A stretch of DNA of 64,000 nucleotides from an uncultured Prevotella sp. (GCA_937895845.1 CALBLK010000020.1:1-64000); one strand, 5' to 3'; shown: positions 1-9,521, counted from the first letter of the stretch. Program-made: numbers and translations. The notes: generated by a model not told the origin, from the letters alone.

Positions 1-180
1 GTTTATATGAAATTATGCCTTGGCATAGCTCAAACTTTGTTTGGCTCTACGCTCGGCTTGCACGTAAATTATCATTTATCGGCAAAGCCTTGGCTATCCT
101 TTTGTATGTTTTCCGTGCTCTTGTCTTTGCTAATTCCGATTTGTGCATAAGTTAATATTCTTCGATTTACAGTTATTATT
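1..180. other. A+T-rich edge region, no gene called
   Basis: This stretch is clearly richer in A and T than the coding DNA to its right. A 49-codon frame is open on the plus strand from the window edge to a TAA at 148-150 and encodes a rather hydrophobic peptide. It has no visible start inside the window and no recognisable family, so it is not called. It could be the end of a gene outside the window or intergenic DNA. Confidence 0.3.
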
Positions 181-194
181 ATATTTCATTTCAG

Positions 195-240
195 CAAAAA
201 GCGTGTGAGGCTCCGCCAAGATGGCGGAGCCTCACACGCT
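195..240 (-). terminator. Strong intrinsic terminator after lpxA
   Basis: A perfect 17-bp inverted repeat (201-217 with 223-239) has a 5-base loop. Read on the minus strand it is followed by a run of five T residues. It lies 34 bases after the stop of the lpxA-like gene and is well placed to end the efflux-lpxA transcript. Confidence 0.85.
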
Positions 241-273
241 ATCAGTTCAATCGCTTCGTCGCGCCGCTGCGGC

Positions 274-1047
274 TCAGAGCTTGCTGATGATGCCGAGCTT
301 GGTGGCACGGATAAAGTTGACGATGTTCTGAATCTCGGGGCCGTCGGGCACCTGGTCGACCACCTGGTTGACAGCATCAAACACGCTCGTCTGACCGTGG
401 AACACCAGACGGTAGGCGTTGGCGATGTGGGCAATCACCTTATCGTCGACACCGTAGTTGCGAAGGACAGTGCTGTTGACACCGCCATAGCGCACAGGGT
501 TGTCGGTGGCCACGATAAAAGGTGGAATGTCCTTGCTGAAGCGCGTTCCACTCTGAATCATCGCGGCGTCGCCCACGCGCGCGCCGGGATTGGCGATGAC
601 ACCGGACGAGAAAATCACACGGTCGCCGATGACACAGTCGCCGGCAATCTTTGTTCCGTAGCCAAACACGTTCATGATGCCAATCTTCGTGTCGTGCGAC
701 ACGTGGACACCCTCCATCAGGAAGTTGCTGTTGCCGATGACAGTCTGGCCGTCGCTGTGGGTGGCACGGTTGATCACCACATTCTCGCGGATGATGTTGT
801 TCTCGCCAATGACCAGCTGCGAGGGTTCGCCACGGTAGTTGAAGTCCTGCGGCTCGGCCCCCAGCACAGTGTTCTGGAACACGCGGGTGCCCCGCCCGAT
901 GCGAGTGCCGTTCATCACACTGACGTAAGGGTAGATCACACAGTTGTCACCAATCACCACGTCATCCTCAATATAGGCAAAGGGGTAGATGGTAACGTTG
1001 TTACCAATCTTAGCCTTTGCGCTTACCATTGCTTTGTCACTAATCAT
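274..1047 (-). CDS. lpxA: LpxA-family UDP-N-acetylglucosamine acyltransferase
   Basis: This 257-residue protein is a left-handed beta-helix acyltransferase of the LpxA family. Hexapeptide repeats with recurring I-G-[DN] turns fill about residues 5-185, followed by a helical C-terminal region, and the length is normal for LpxA. LpxA moves a hydroxyacyl chain from acyl carrier protein to UDP-GlcNAc in the cytoplasm, the first step of lipid A synthesis. The motif EGVHVSHD holds histidines in the position of the LpxA catalytic pair, and the AEPQDFNYRGEP segment matches the substrate-binding stretch of the family. The gene follows a TolC-like gene by 22 bases rather than lpxD/lpxC, so it may be a second paralogue, possibly co-transcribed with the efflux genes. 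Family is secure; exact acyl specificity is not. Confidence 0.85.
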   Translation of the reverse strand: MISDKAMVSAKAKIGNNVTIYPFAYIEDDVVIGDNCVIYPYVSVMNGTRIGRGTRVFQNTVLGAEPQDFNYRGEPSQLVIGENNIIRENVVINRATHSDGQTVIGNSNFLMEGVHVSHDTKIGIMNVFGYGTKIAGDCVIGDRVIFSSGVIANPGARVGDAAMIQSGTRFSKDIPPFIVATDNPVRYGGVNSTVLRNYGVDDKVIAHIANAYRLVFHGQTSVFDAVNQVVDQVPDGPEIQNIVNFIRATKLGIISKL

Positions 1048-1069
1048 AATCGAATCGTTGTGTTAAGGG

Positions 1070-2476
1070 TTAATCGCGGCCTCCACCCAGAGCTGTGTAG
1101 AGACTCACTACGGCTTGCATCTTGGAAAGCTCGTCGGTCACTTTGCTAATCTCGGCGTTGAGCAGGTTCGACTGGGCGCTGATGACCTCGAGATAGGTTG
1201 CGCCGCTGCTGGTGTAGAGCTGCTTGGTGTCCTCGACCGTCTTCTTGTAGAGTTCCACCTGCTTGGCCTCATACCCGGCCTTCTCGGCCGAGGAGTTGTA
1301 AGCGACGAGCGCGTTGCTCACCTCGTTGCCCGCCTTGAAAATGGCGTTCTGCCAGTTGTTGTAGGCCTGTTCCTCCTTGGCCTTGGCCACCTTGAGCCCG
1401 GCAATCAGCACACCGTTCTGGAAGATGGGCTGCGTGAGGCTGCCCACAGCGGAGAGGAGCCACTTGCCGGGGTTGACAATGCCCGCGCCGCTGCTGTTGG
1501 TAAACGCGCCGGTGCCACTGATGGTGATACCGGGATAGAAGCGGCTGCGCGCTGTCTGCACGTCGTGGAAGCAGGCGGCAAGCTGCATCTCGGCATAGTG
1601 GACATCGGCACGGTTGTTGAGCAGCTGGAGAGCCACGCCCGTGCTGAACTCAGAGGGCAGCGACTGGTCTTCCAGCCTGCCGCGCGCGATGGCCTGGCCC
1701 GGCTGCCCGAGCAGGAGCGAGAGCGAGTTTTCCGTCTCGCGGATCTGCCGCTTGATGTCTGCGGCCTGCGCCATCACCTGGTAGTAGCCGGCCTCCGCGC
1801 TCTGCACGCTGGTAGAGCGCGCACGGCCCAGCTGCATCTGCAGCTTCATCATGTCCCAAGTCTCCTTGGTAAGCCCTGCCATCTCCTCGACAATCTCCTG
1901 CTGCCGGTCAAGCATGAGCAGGGTGTAGTACATGTTGGCTATGCCCGAGATGACACTGGTCTTCACCGCTGTCTGATAGTCCTTCATTCCCAGCAGCTGC
2001 ATCTGCGCGCCGCGCTTTACGGAGAGCAGCTTGCCGAAGATGTCGACACTCCAGCTGGCCGTGACGGGCAGCTGGTAGGTTTTCGAGGGCTTCTGCCCGT
2101 TCCAGGATGAGAGCGCCCCCTGGGGAGAGAACGTGACAGCGGGCAGGAAAGCCAGCTTGGCCGAGAGGAGCTGTGACTCAATCATCTTCACGTTGAGCGC
2201 GGCATTGAGCAGGTCGGTGTTGTGGGCCAGGCCGGTCTCAATGAGCGTTTGGAGCTGAGGGTCGGTGAACACGCTGCGCCAGGGCAGGTTGCCAAAGCTG
2301 GCGGTGTCGCTGACAGCCAGCGTGTCGGCCACCGAAGCGGTGTCGCGCACCAGTCCCATCACGTTGACATCGGGACGCTCGTATTTGTTGTAGAGCCCGC
2401 AACTGCTCACGAGGGCAGTTGCAGACAGTATCGCTAAAAGATTTCTCGTTTTCATATTCATTCCGTCATTGGTCAT
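1070..2476 (-). CDS. TolC/OprM-type outer-membrane efflux lipoprotein
   Basis: This is the outer-membrane channel of a tripartite RND pump, 468 residues. An N-terminal lipoprotein signal with lipobox LVSSC is followed by two outer-membrane efflux repeats with long helices (about residues 60-260 and 270-465), as in OprM and the NodT family. The first ATG overlaps the stop of the pump gene (ATGA, 2473-2476), which suggests translational coupling. Met6 or Met8, just before KTRNLLAIL, would give a more usual signal peptide, so the start is uncertain by a few codons. It is the last of three efflux genes in one operon and would let substrates exit across the outer membrane. Confidence 0.9.
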   Translation of the reverse strand: MTNDGMNMKTRNLLAILSATALVSSCGLYNKYERPDVNVMGLVRDTASVADTLAVSDTASFGNLPWRSVFTDPQLQTLIETGLAHNTDLLNAALNVKMIESQLLSAKLAFLPAVTFSPQGALSSWNGQKPSKTYQLPVTASWSVDIFGKLLSVKRGAQMQLLGMKDYQTAVKTSVISGIANMYYTLLMLDRQQEIVEEMAGLTKETWDMMKLQMQLGRARSTSVQSAEAGYYQVMAQAADIKRQIRETENSLSLLLGQPGQAIARGRLEDQSLPSEFSTGVALQLLNNRADVHYAEMQLAACFHDVQTARSRFYPGITISGTGAFTNSSGAGIVNPGKWLLSAVGSLTQPIFQNGVLIAGLKVAKAKEEQAYNNWQNAIFKAGNEVSNALVAYNSSAEKAGYEAKQVELYKKTVEDTKQLYTSSGATYLEVISAQSNLLNAEISKVTDELSKMQAVVSLYTALGGGRD

Positions 2477-5400
2477 TTCGTCAGTTTATCCTTGTCAAGG
2501 GGCTGCGTGTATTGCAACAGCTCAGTATCCACCTGTGCGTTGTCGTCGGCAAACTCTATTGGCTTCACCTTCTCCTGCAGCCACTGGAACACGGCGAACA
2601 GGGCCGGAACAACAAACAGCTGGAGCAGCGTTCCGATGAGCATGCCGCCCACGGCTGCGGCACCAAGCGTCTGGTTGCCATTCTTGCCCACGCCGCTGGC
2701 AAACATCAGCGGCAGCAAGCCGATGATCATGGCCAGCGAGGTCATCAGGATAGGACGCAGGCGCGCACCGGCACCGAGGATGGCCGAGTAGCGGATGGCC
2801 ATACCAGTCTGGCGGCGCTCCAGGGCGAACTGCACAATGAGGATGGCATTCTTGGCCAGCAGTCCGATAAGCATAATCAAGGCAATCTGCATATAGATGT
2901 CGTTGCTGTGGCCGAACAGGTCGGTAAAGATGAACGCGCCGGCCAAGCCGAACGGAATGGAGAGAATCACCGCCAGAGGCAGGATGTAGCTCTCGTACTG
3001 TGCGGACAGAATCAGATAGACGAACACCAGGCAGAGGGCAAAGATGATGCCCGTGGAGTTGCTCGACTCCTGCTCGGAGCGGGTCATGCCCGAATAGTCA
3101 AGGCCGTAGCCGTCGGGGAGCACCTGCTCGGCCACCTCCTCGACAGCCTTCAATGCCTGTCCTGACGAGTAGCCAGAGGCAGCCGATGCGTTGACATTGA
3201 TACAGGTGAAGAGGTTGAAGCGGTTAATGTTGGACGGGCCATAGACGCGCCTCAGTGAGCAGAACTCGCTGACGGGAGCCATTCCTGCCGGCGTGCGCAC
3301 GTAGATACTGGTGAGCGTGGCGGGATTCTTGCGGCTGTCGACCGTGCCCTGAATCATCACACGGTAGAGCTTTCCGTAGGAGTTGAAGTTGGAGGCGTAA
3401 AGACCGCCATAGTAACCCTGGAGGGTGGACAGCACCGTCTGGGGCGTAATGCCGCTCTGCTTGCACTTGGCCACATTGACATCCACCATATACTGCGGAT
3501 AGCTGGGGTTGTAAGAGGTCATTGCATTGGAGATCTCAGGGCGCTTGTTGAGTTCGGCCAGGTACTTCTTTGTGACCTCGAAGAACTTGTCAAGGTCGCC
3601 GCCGGTCTTGTCCTGCATGGAGAATGTGATACCGTTGGTGGCGCCATAGCCACTGATCATAGGCGGTGCGAAAGCCAGGATCTGCGCATCCTTGATCTCG
3701 GCCGTCTGCTTGTAAAGCATGCCCAGCACCGAGGTGTAAGACATCGGGTTGACAAAGAAGCGCATGAGGCCGTCACCCTGCCACAGTCCGGAGAGGTTGT
3801 AGAAGAAGCCCGACGGACGGTCCTCGAAGGGCTTGAGCTTGATGATGAACGTGGCCTGGTCGGAACCCTGGCCGGCGATGAAGTTGTAGCCGAGCAGCTG
3901 CTCGCGGTTTCTGACAGCGGGGTTGGTGGCAAGCATCTTGTCAATCTGGTTGACAACCTGCTTGGTGCGCTCCTGGCTGGTGCCCGGGGCCATGGACACC
4001 GTACAGAAGATCACGCCGGTGTCCTCGTCGGGCACGAGGCCCGTCTTGGTGGTGACCATTGTCACCACGAGGGCGACAATGCCCAGCGCCACGGTGACAC
4101 CGGCAATGATGCGGTGCTGGATGACGCTGGCCACGCCTTTCTTATACTTGTTCAGCAGCTTCTCGTACTGGTAGTTGAAGCCAGCGTGGAAGCGGTCGAC
4201 AACCGACATGGCCTTGTGCTCCTCGTCGTCCTTGTGCGGTTTCAGCAAGATGGCGCAAAGGGCCGGCGAGAGGGTCAGGGCGTTGACAGCCGAAATCAGG
4301 ATGGACACGGCCATGGTCACGCCGAACTCGCGGTAGAACGTACCGCTGGTTCCACCCATGAACGACACCGGGATGAACACGGCAGACATCACGAGCGTGA
4401 TGGAGATGATGGCGCTCGAAATTTCGTTCATGGCGTCAATGCTGGCCGTGAGCGCGCTCTTGTAGCCCTGGTCGAGCTTGGCATGGACCGCCTCGACCAC
4501 CACGATGGCATCGTCAACCACAATGGCAATGGCCAGCAGCAAGGCCGAAAGCACAAGGAGGTTGATTGAGAAGCCGAAAATCCAAAGGAAGAGGAAGGTA
4601 CCCACCAGGGCCACCGGCACGGCAATCATAGGGATGAGCGTGGAGCGGAAGTCCTGCAAGAAGACATAAACCACCACGAACACCAGCAACAGGGTGATGA
4701 CGAGGGTGAAGATTACCTCCTCGATAGAGGCAAAGAGGAACTCGGTCACATCGTAGTTGATCTTGTACTCCATGCCCGGGGGGAAGCTCTTGGCCTGCTT
4801 GTCCAGCTCGGCCTTCACATCGGTTGCTATCTGCGTGGCGTTGGAGCCGGCTATCTGCTGGACCATACCCATCACGGAGGGTTCTCCGTTGTTCTTCATG
4901 CTCACGCTGTATGTCAGTCCGCCCAGTTCGACCTTGGCCACGTCCTTCAGCCTGAGGGTCTGGCCGTTCTGGTCGCTGGAGATGATGATGTTCTCATATT
5001 CCTCTGCGGTCTTCAAGCGGCCCTTGTAGCGCATGGTGTACTCGTAGGCCATGTCGCTCTGCTCGCCAAACTTGCCGGGCGCGGCCTCGATGTTCTGCTC
5101 ACCCAGCGCGCTGCTGATGTCAGACGGAACCAGGCCATACTGCTTCATCTTGTCGGGCAGCAGCCATATACGCATGGAGTAAGTCTTCATACCCGGCGAC
5201 TGCACACTGCCCACACCCGAGATACGCTTCAAGGCCGGCACTACGTTGATGTCGTTGTAGTTGGTGAGGAACTCATCGTCATAGCGTCCGTCTTCCGAGG
5301 TGAGGGTGTACATAATCACATTCGAGGTCTGCCGCTTCTCAACGGTCACACCCACACGTGTCACCTCGGCCGGCAGCAATGCCTGTGCCTGGCTCACACG

Positions 5401-5730
5401 GTTCTGCACGTTGACGGCAGCCATGTCGGGGTCGGACCCCTGCTTGAAGTAAACCGTAATGCTGCAGGAGCCGTCGTTGGTGGCCTGCGAAGTCATGTAG
5501 GTCATGTTCTCCACACCGTTGATACTCTCCTCGAGCGGTGTCACGACGGAGTTCAGCACCGTCTGCGCATCGGCTCCCGTGTAGGTTGTGCGCACGCTGA
5601 TGGTAGGCGGCGCCACATCAGGATACTGCTCGATAGGCAGCGAGATGATGCCGATGATGCCCAGCAGCACGAAGAAGATGGAAATCACCGTCGAGAGAAC
5701 CGGGCGCTTTATAAAATTGGTAAATGTCAT
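2473..5730 (-). CDS. RND efflux pump, AcrB/MexB (HAE1) family
   Basis: The 1085-residue protein is the inner-membrane proton-driven pump of the operon. It has the RND layout: one transmembrane helix, a large periplasmic loop (about 35-340), a bundle of helices, a second large loop (about 560-870), and a final bundle. The proton-relay aspartates are visible in AIVVDDAIVVVE (about residues 401-412), and the matching lysine is in LLAKNAILIVQFA near residue 945. Length and motifs match AcrB. It starts 17 bases after the fusion-protein gene and overlaps the channel gene by four bases. Substrates are probably hydrophobic or amphiphilic drugs, bile salts or dyes, inferred from the family only. Confidence 0.95.
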   Translation of the reverse strand: MTFTNFIKRPVLSTVISIFFVLLGIIGIISLPIEQYPDVAPPTISVRTTYTGADAQTVLNSVVTPLEESINGVENMTYMTSQATNDGSCSITVYFKQGSDPDMAAVNVQNRVSQAQALLPAEVTRVGVTVEKRQTSNVIMYTLTSEDGRYDDEFLTNYNDINVVPALKRISGVGSVQSPGMKTYSMRIWLLPDKMKQYGLVPSDISSALGEQNIEAAPGKFGEQSDMAYEYTMRYKGRLKTAEEYENIIISSDQNGQTLRLKDVAKVELGGLTYSVSMKNNGEPSVMGMVQQIAGSNATQIATDVKAELDKQAKSFPPGMEYKINYDVTEFLFASIEEVIFTLVITLLLVFVVVYVFLQDFRSTLIPMIAVPVALVGTFLFLWIFGFSINLLVLSALLLAIAIVVDDAIVVVEAVHAKLDQGYKSALTASIDAMNEISSAIISITLVMSAVFIPVSFMGGTSGTFYREFGVTMAVSILISAVNALTLSPALCAILLKPHKDDEEHKAMSVVDRFHAGFNYQYEKLLNKYKKGVASVIQHRIIAGVTVALGIVALVVTMVTTKTGLVPDEDTGVIFCTVSMAPGTSQERTKQVVNQIDKMLATNPAVRNREQLLGYNFIAGQGSDQATFIIKLKPFEDRPSGFFYNLSGLWQGDGLMRFFVNPMSYTSVLGMLYKQTAEIKDAQILAFAPPMISGYGATNGITFSMQDKTGGDLDKFFEVTKKYLAELNKRPEISNAMTSYNPSYPQYMVDVNVAKCKQSGITPQTVLSTLQGYYGGLYASNFNSYGKLYRVMIQGTVDSRKNPATLTSIYVRTPAGMAPVSEFCSLRRVYGPSNINRFNLFTCINVNASAASGYSSGQALKAVEEVAEQVLPDGYGLDYSGMTRSEQESSNSTGIIFALCLVFVYLILSAQYESYILPLAVILSIPFGLAGAFIFTDLFGHSNDIYMQIALIMLIGLLAKNAILIVQFALERRQTGMAIRYSAILGAGARLRPILMTSLAMIIGLLPLMFASGVGKNGNQTLGAAAVGGMLIGTLLQLFVVPALFAVFQWLQEKVKPIEFADDNAQVDTELLQYTQPLDKDKLTK

Positions 5731-5747
5731 AGTTCAATGTTTGGGGT

Positions 5748-6956
5748 TTACTTTTTTCCTTTCATCACGTCAGCAAAGTCTGACGCACTTCCCTGCTTCT
5801 CGCCCAGCTTGGCGGCATCGTCAATCTTCTTGAGATACTGCGCCTCGGAGATGGGCTTGATTTCCATTCCGTCGGTCAGCGAGGTGATTCCTTTCGACAC
5901 GTAGCGGTCGCCCACCTTCAGGCCCGAAGTCACGATATAGTTGTGCCCGTCGTTCTGCGGGTTCACCGTAATCTCGGTGTACTTCACCTTGTTGCCCTTG
6001 CCCAGCACATAGACAAACACCTTGTTCTGCACCTCAGAGGTGGCCTCCTGCGGAATCAGAATGGCACCACTGTCGGTTGTGGGCACCACAATCTGGCCCG
6101 CGCCGCCGCTGCGCAGCTCGTTTCCGGGATTGGCAAAGCGGGCGATCATCGAGACAGAGCCTGTGGCCGCATCGATGACGCCACTGGCCTTGACCACCTT
6201 TCCGGGCTGGCTGTACATGGTTCCGTCAGCGAGCATCAGCTGCACCGGGGGATAGGCAGCTATGGCTGCGTTGACACCGCCCTTTCCCTTGGTCATGGCC
6301 AGTGCGTCCTTCTCGGTCACAGAGAAGTAGACCTCGACGGTGCTGACATCAGACACTGTGGTCAGCGGCTCGGCACTCGAGGCACTCACGAGTGCGCCAA
6401 CCTTATAGGGCAGACTGCCAACGACACCCGCAGCCGGGCTCTTCACATAGCAGAAGCTCAGCATCTCCCTGGCCGAGGCCAGCGAAGCCTGGGCCTGGGC
6501 CATCTGGGCCCGGGCAGTGGCGTAGCTGTTGCCTGCGGTCTGCAGTTCAAACTCGCCAATCACTTTATTGTCAAACAGCTTTTTCGAGTTCTCATAGGTC
6601 AGCTTCGAGGTTCTGAGCTGGGCCTTGGCGGTATTCACAGCGGCCTGGGCCTGGCGCACCTGCGCCTGGTAGGTCTCGTTGTCTATCACGAAAAGCAGCT
6701 GTCCGGCACGGACAGCCTGTCCCTCATGCACACACACCTGCGTGAGGAAGCCCGACACCTTGGGCCTGATTTGTACATCCTGAATGCCCTTGATAGTGGC
6801 GGGGTAAGTGGTTTGCAACTCTGTGCTCTGAGTTGACACCGTGCGGACAGCATACTCATTGTCAGCGTAATTGGGCTTTCCGCTCTGCCCTCCGCCTCCA
6901 CAAGAGGACACGATCGCGCTCACAGCAGCGATCAATAACATCATTTTCTTTCTCAT
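5748..6956 (-). CDS. RND efflux membrane-fusion lipoprotein, AcrA/MexA family
   Basis: This 402-residue periplasmic adaptor links pump and outer-membrane channel. A lipoprotein signal with lipobox IVSSC is followed by the biotinyl-lipoyl-like half motif (QIRPKVSGFLTQV and HEGQAVRAGQLLF, about residues 60-100), an alpha-hairpin rich in A, Q and K (about 105-165), and beta-barrel and membrane-proximal domains to about residue 370. The last 30 residues are variable. It is the first gene of the operon. No regulator gene lies beside it, so control cannot be inferred from context. Confidence 0.93.
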   Translation of the reverse strand: MRKKMMLLIAAVSAIVSSCGGGGQSGKPNYADNEYAVRTVSTQSTELQTTYPATIKGIQDVQIRPKVSGFLTQVCVHEGQAVRAGQLLFVIDNETYQAQVRQAQAAVNTAKAQLRTSKLTYENSKKLFDNKVIGEFELQTAGNSYATARAQMAQAQASLASAREMLSFCYVKSPAAGVVGSLPYKVGALVSASSAEPLTTVSDVSTVEVYFSVTEKDALAMTKGKGGVNAAIAAYPPVQLMLADGTMYSQPGKVVKASGVIDAATGSVSMIARFANPGNELRSGGAGQIVVPTTDSGAILIPQEATSEVQNKVFVYVLGKGNKVKYTEITVNPQNDGHNYIVTSGLKVGDRYVSKGITSLTDGMEIKPISEAQYLKKIDDAAKLGEKQGSASDFADVMKGKK

Positions 6957-7107
6957 ACCTAATTATAAAATTTCAATTATCTGTTATTATCTGTTATTAC
7001 GATGAAACACGATTACAATGAACACCATTTAGTGAGCGCGGTTGGCACCGCATGAAGAAACGACAAGACGGAAGAAAACTTAATCTTTCACCTTGGTTTT
7101 CTGTGTG

Positions 7108-7115
7108 CAAAGTTA
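7108..7115 (-). promoter_or_regulatory. Possible -7 element for the efflux operon
   Basis: On the minus strand these bases read TAACTTTG, a full match to the Bacteroidota -7 box. No good TTTG is found 19-21 bases upstream. If used, it would give a leader of about 145 bases before the fusion-protein gene. The rest of 6957-7185 shows no gene. Confidence 0.4.
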
Positions 7116-7185
7116 TAGAAAATCCCTTGTTATAGTTCTAAGCAAGGGGGCACATTTAACAAAAAACATCTATAATAAACACATT

Positions 7186-8619
7186 TTATTCCATTTTGTC
7201 CAGCCCCATTCCAGCCGCCTTTTCGAGCAGCAGCCGCATGAGCGGCTCGCGCTCGTTGGGCACGCGGTTGTCAAGCACAGCGTCCTTGAGCGTCTGCTTG
7301 AGCACACCGACCTCACGGCACGGCTTGAGGTTGAACATTTCCATAATTTCATTGCCGTCGATGCAGGGCTGCAGCAACCGCTTGTAGTCCTTTTCCTTGA
7401 GGTCGGCGAGCTTTTCTCTCACAATGCGGAAATTCTCCAGGAACCGCCGCTTGCGCCCCTCGTTCTTACTGGTGATGTCGGCCTCGCAAAGCAGCATCAG
7501 GTCGTCGATGTCGTCGCCGGCATCGCTGAGCAGGCGCCTCACGGCACTGTCGGTCACCACGTCGTCGGCTATGGCGATGGGGCGCATGTGCAAGTCAACG
7601 AGCCTCTGCACATACTTCATCTTGGTGTCGAGGGGCTGAGACAGGCGGCGGAAAATCTGGGGCACCATCTTTGCGCCTATCATGTTGTGGTTGTGAAAAG
7701 TCCACCCAACCAGAGGCGCCCACCGCTTGCTGCGCGTCTTGCCCACATCGTGGAGCAGGGCGGCCCACCGCAGCCAAAGGTTGTCCGAGCTGCGGCACAC
7801 GTTGTCAAGCACCTCCAGCGTGTGATAGAAATTGTTTTTGTGCGCCCTTCCGCTCCTCACCTCTACAATGTCAAGGGCCGCCAGCTCGGGCAGGATATAG
7901 TTGAGCAGTCCGCAGCGCTGCAAGTCCACGAAGCCCCTGCTGGGCGCCTTGCACATCATGATTTTGTTCAGTTCGTCCTTGATGCGCTCGCCGCTCACAA
8001 TCTTGATGCGCTGCACATTGCGTTCCAGGGCTGCAAACGTCTCGTCGTCGATGTTGAAATTGAGCTGGGTGGCAAAGCGGATGCACCGCATCATGCGCAG
8101 GGGGTCGTCGCTAAAGGTGATATCGGGGTCGAGGGGAGTGCAAATGATTCCGTCCTCCAAGTCGCAGAGTCCGTCAAAGGGGTCGACCAACTGGCCAAAG
8201 CGTGCCTTGTTCAGGCAGATGGCCATGGCGTTAATGGTGAAGTCGCGGCGGTTCTGGTCGTCCTCCAGTGTGCCGCCCTCGACTACGGGCTTGCGCGAAT
8301 CGTGGCTGTAGCTCTCCTTGCGCGCGCCGACAAACTCCACCTCAAGGCTGCCCCACTTCACCTGTGCAGTGCCGAAGTTGCGGAACACGGAGAGGTGCGC
8401 CCCCCTGCCCAGCCGCTGTTTGAGCGCAGAGGCCACCTGGATGCCGCTGCCCACCACCACCACGTCAATGTCGTTGGAGGGACGCTCCAGAAAGAGGTCT
8501 CTCACATAGCCGCCCACCACATAGCAGTCCACGCCGAGCTGGTCGGCCACATCACTGATTTGATGAAATATATCCCGGCCGAGCAGTCCGGCCAGTTCTG
8601 TGTCTGTATACAACTTCAT
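7186..8619 (-). CDS. cca: CCA-adding tRNA nucleotidyltransferase with HD domain
   Basis: The 477-residue enzyme adds or repairs the 3' CCA end of tRNAs. The class II nucleotidyltransferase core is visible: VGGYVRDLFLERPSNDIDVV (about residues 37-57) carries the G-[GS] and DxD metal motifs, RDFTINAMA follows near residue 130, and an RNA-binding/head region extends to about 270. An HD phosphohydrolase domain follows, with LLHDVGKT and later FHNHNMIGA. Length and domain order match the cca/poly(A) polymerase family of Bacteroidota. A poly(A) polymerase role is a less likely alternative because this is the only such gene in view. It is transcribed alone from its own promoter. Confidence 0.92.
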   Translation of the reverse strand: MKLYTDTELAGLLGRDIFHQISDVADQLGVDCYVVGGYVRDLFLERPSNDIDVVVVGSGIQVASALKQRLGRGAHLSVFRNFGTAQVKWGSLEVEFVGARKESYSHDSRKPVVEGGTLEDDQNRRDFTINAMAICLNKARFGQLVDPFDGLCDLEDGIICTPLDPDITFSDDPLRMMRCIRFATQLNFNIDDETFAALERNVQRIKIVSGERIKDELNKIMMCKAPSRGFVDLQRCGLLNYILPELAALDIVEVRSGRAHKNNFYHTLEVLDNVCRSSDNLWLRWAALLHDVGKTRSKRWAPLVGWTFHNHNMIGAKMVPQIFRRLSQPLDTKMKYVQRLVDLHMRPIAIADDVVTDSAVRRLLSDAGDDIDDLMLLCEADITSKNEGRKRRFLENFRIVREKLADLKEKDYKRLLQPCIDGNEIMEMFNLKPCREVGVLKQTLKDAVLDNRVPNEREPLMRLLLEKAAGMGLDKME

Positions 8620-8647
8620 TTGGGTTGGTTTATCCTATTTTGACCTG

Positions 8648-8678
8648 CAAAGGTAGTGCAAACCGAAGACAATACAAA
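8648..8678 (-). promoter_or_regulatory. Promoter of cca
   Basis: On the minus strand TTTG (8675-8678) and TACCTTTG (8648-8655) are separated by 19 bases, an exact match to the Bacteroidota housekeeping promoter. The predicted transcription start lies about 20-25 bases before the cca start codon. Confidence 0.75.
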
Positions 8679-8940
8679 ATAAAAAGGCCGTTCCACCGCC
8701 TTTATTTTTATTGTTGAGGTGCAGCCTACCTTATTTATAAACAGCCAGGCTGGCACGCAGGCCAGCCGCCAAGGGCAGACCGTCCGTCCCGGCACAGGCA
8801 GCGTCAAACGGCCGAAACCGCCCAAGCACCTGCCTGTCAAGACCGTTCCGCGGAATGCAAATAAATATAAATAATGCTTAAACACCCTGTCAAACAGTCC
8901 TTTTTCAAGGCAGTCAAAAACCGTTTTCGCCTTTTTTCAG
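8679..8940. other. Intergenic region between cca and a lipoprotein gene
   Basis: There is no credible gene. An inverted repeat at about 8677-8710 (AATAAAAAGGC pairing with GCCTTTATT, rich in A and T on both sides) resembles a bidirectional terminator but abuts the cca promoter. At 8802-8822 the minus strand carries the hairpin-like motif with core GGTTTCGGCC that recurs in other intergenic regions of the window. Confidence 0.4.
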
Positions 8941-8952
8941 TATTTTTGCAGC

Positions 8953-9432
8953 ATGAAACGAATGACCATGATTCAACATTCAACCCTCATAACAGCTGCC
9001 CTGCTCATTCTGCTCCTACCCTGCGGCTGCGCCTCGGATGCCAAGCAGGAAGCAGACAACCTGCTCAAGAATGCCGAAAGCCTCTACAACCGCGGGCTGT
9101 ATGAGCAGGCGCTGCTCTCCCTTGACTCGCTCCGCCACATCTACCCCAACGCCATCGAGGCCCGGAAGAGGGGGCTGCGCCTCAAGCAGAGCATCGCCCT
9201 GAAGCAGGCGCAGGCCGACCTGGCCGTGACCGACAGCGCCCTTCAGGCAGTGAGTGCCGACTACGCCTACCAGCGTGACAAGGTGGAGCGCGACCGCGCC
9301 AACCTGCGTGCCACCAAGGAGGAACTTGACATGCTGGCCCGCACCAAGATGGTGCGCGACTCGCTCCAGGTGCGATTCGACGTGCAGTGCGCCAAAATCA
9401 AGTATATCCACAAGCGCCAGAAAGAGGACTGA
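8953..9432 (+). CDS. Small lipoprotein with coiled coil
   Basis: This 159-residue protein has an N-terminal hydrophobic stretch ending in a lipobox-like LLPCGC (about residues 20-26). A helical pair resembling one TPR unit follows (ADNLLKNAESLYNRGLYEQA, then ALLSLDSLRHIYP). The rest is a heptad-rich helix, about residues 65-150, likely a coiled coil. It is probably anchored to a membrane, facing the periplasm. A -7 box TATTTTTG at 8941-8948 lies so close that transcripts may begin after the first ATG; Met4 or Met6 may then be the true start. Function is unknown. Confidence 0.7.
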   Translation: MKRMTMIQHSTLITAALLILLLPCGCASDAKQEADNLLKNAESLYNRGLYEQALLSLDSLRHIYPNAIEARKRGLRLKQSIALKQAQADLAVTDSALQAVSADYAYQRDKVERDRANLRATKEELDMLARTKMVRDSLQVRFDVQCAKIKYIHKRQKED

Positions 9433-9454
9433 GGGTGCAAAAACAGCGCACAGA

Positions 9455-9486
9455 TTTGGCTGTTTCGGCCAAAATGGCTAATTTTG
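9455..9486 (+). promoter_or_regulatory. Promoter of the DUF1599-DoxX-tpiA run
   Basis: TTTG (9455-9458), 20 bases, then TAATTTTG (9479-9486) match the Bacteroidota promoter exactly. The spacer holds the inverted repeat TGGC/GGCCA around TGTTTC, nearly identical to the spacer of the dnaE promoter at 29222-29253. Confidence 0.75.
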
Positions 9487-9521
9487 CACACGTTACATGA
9501 TTTCCCAAGAACAGCCATTAC

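Noticed and set aside
7093..8643. A 516-codon plus-strand frame opposite cca
   Set aside because: Antisense shadow; cca has a complete catalytic domain and exact promoter.
8616..8885. An 89-codon minus-strand frame upstream of cca
   Set aside because: It runs through the cca promoter and a hairpin and has no recognisable domain.
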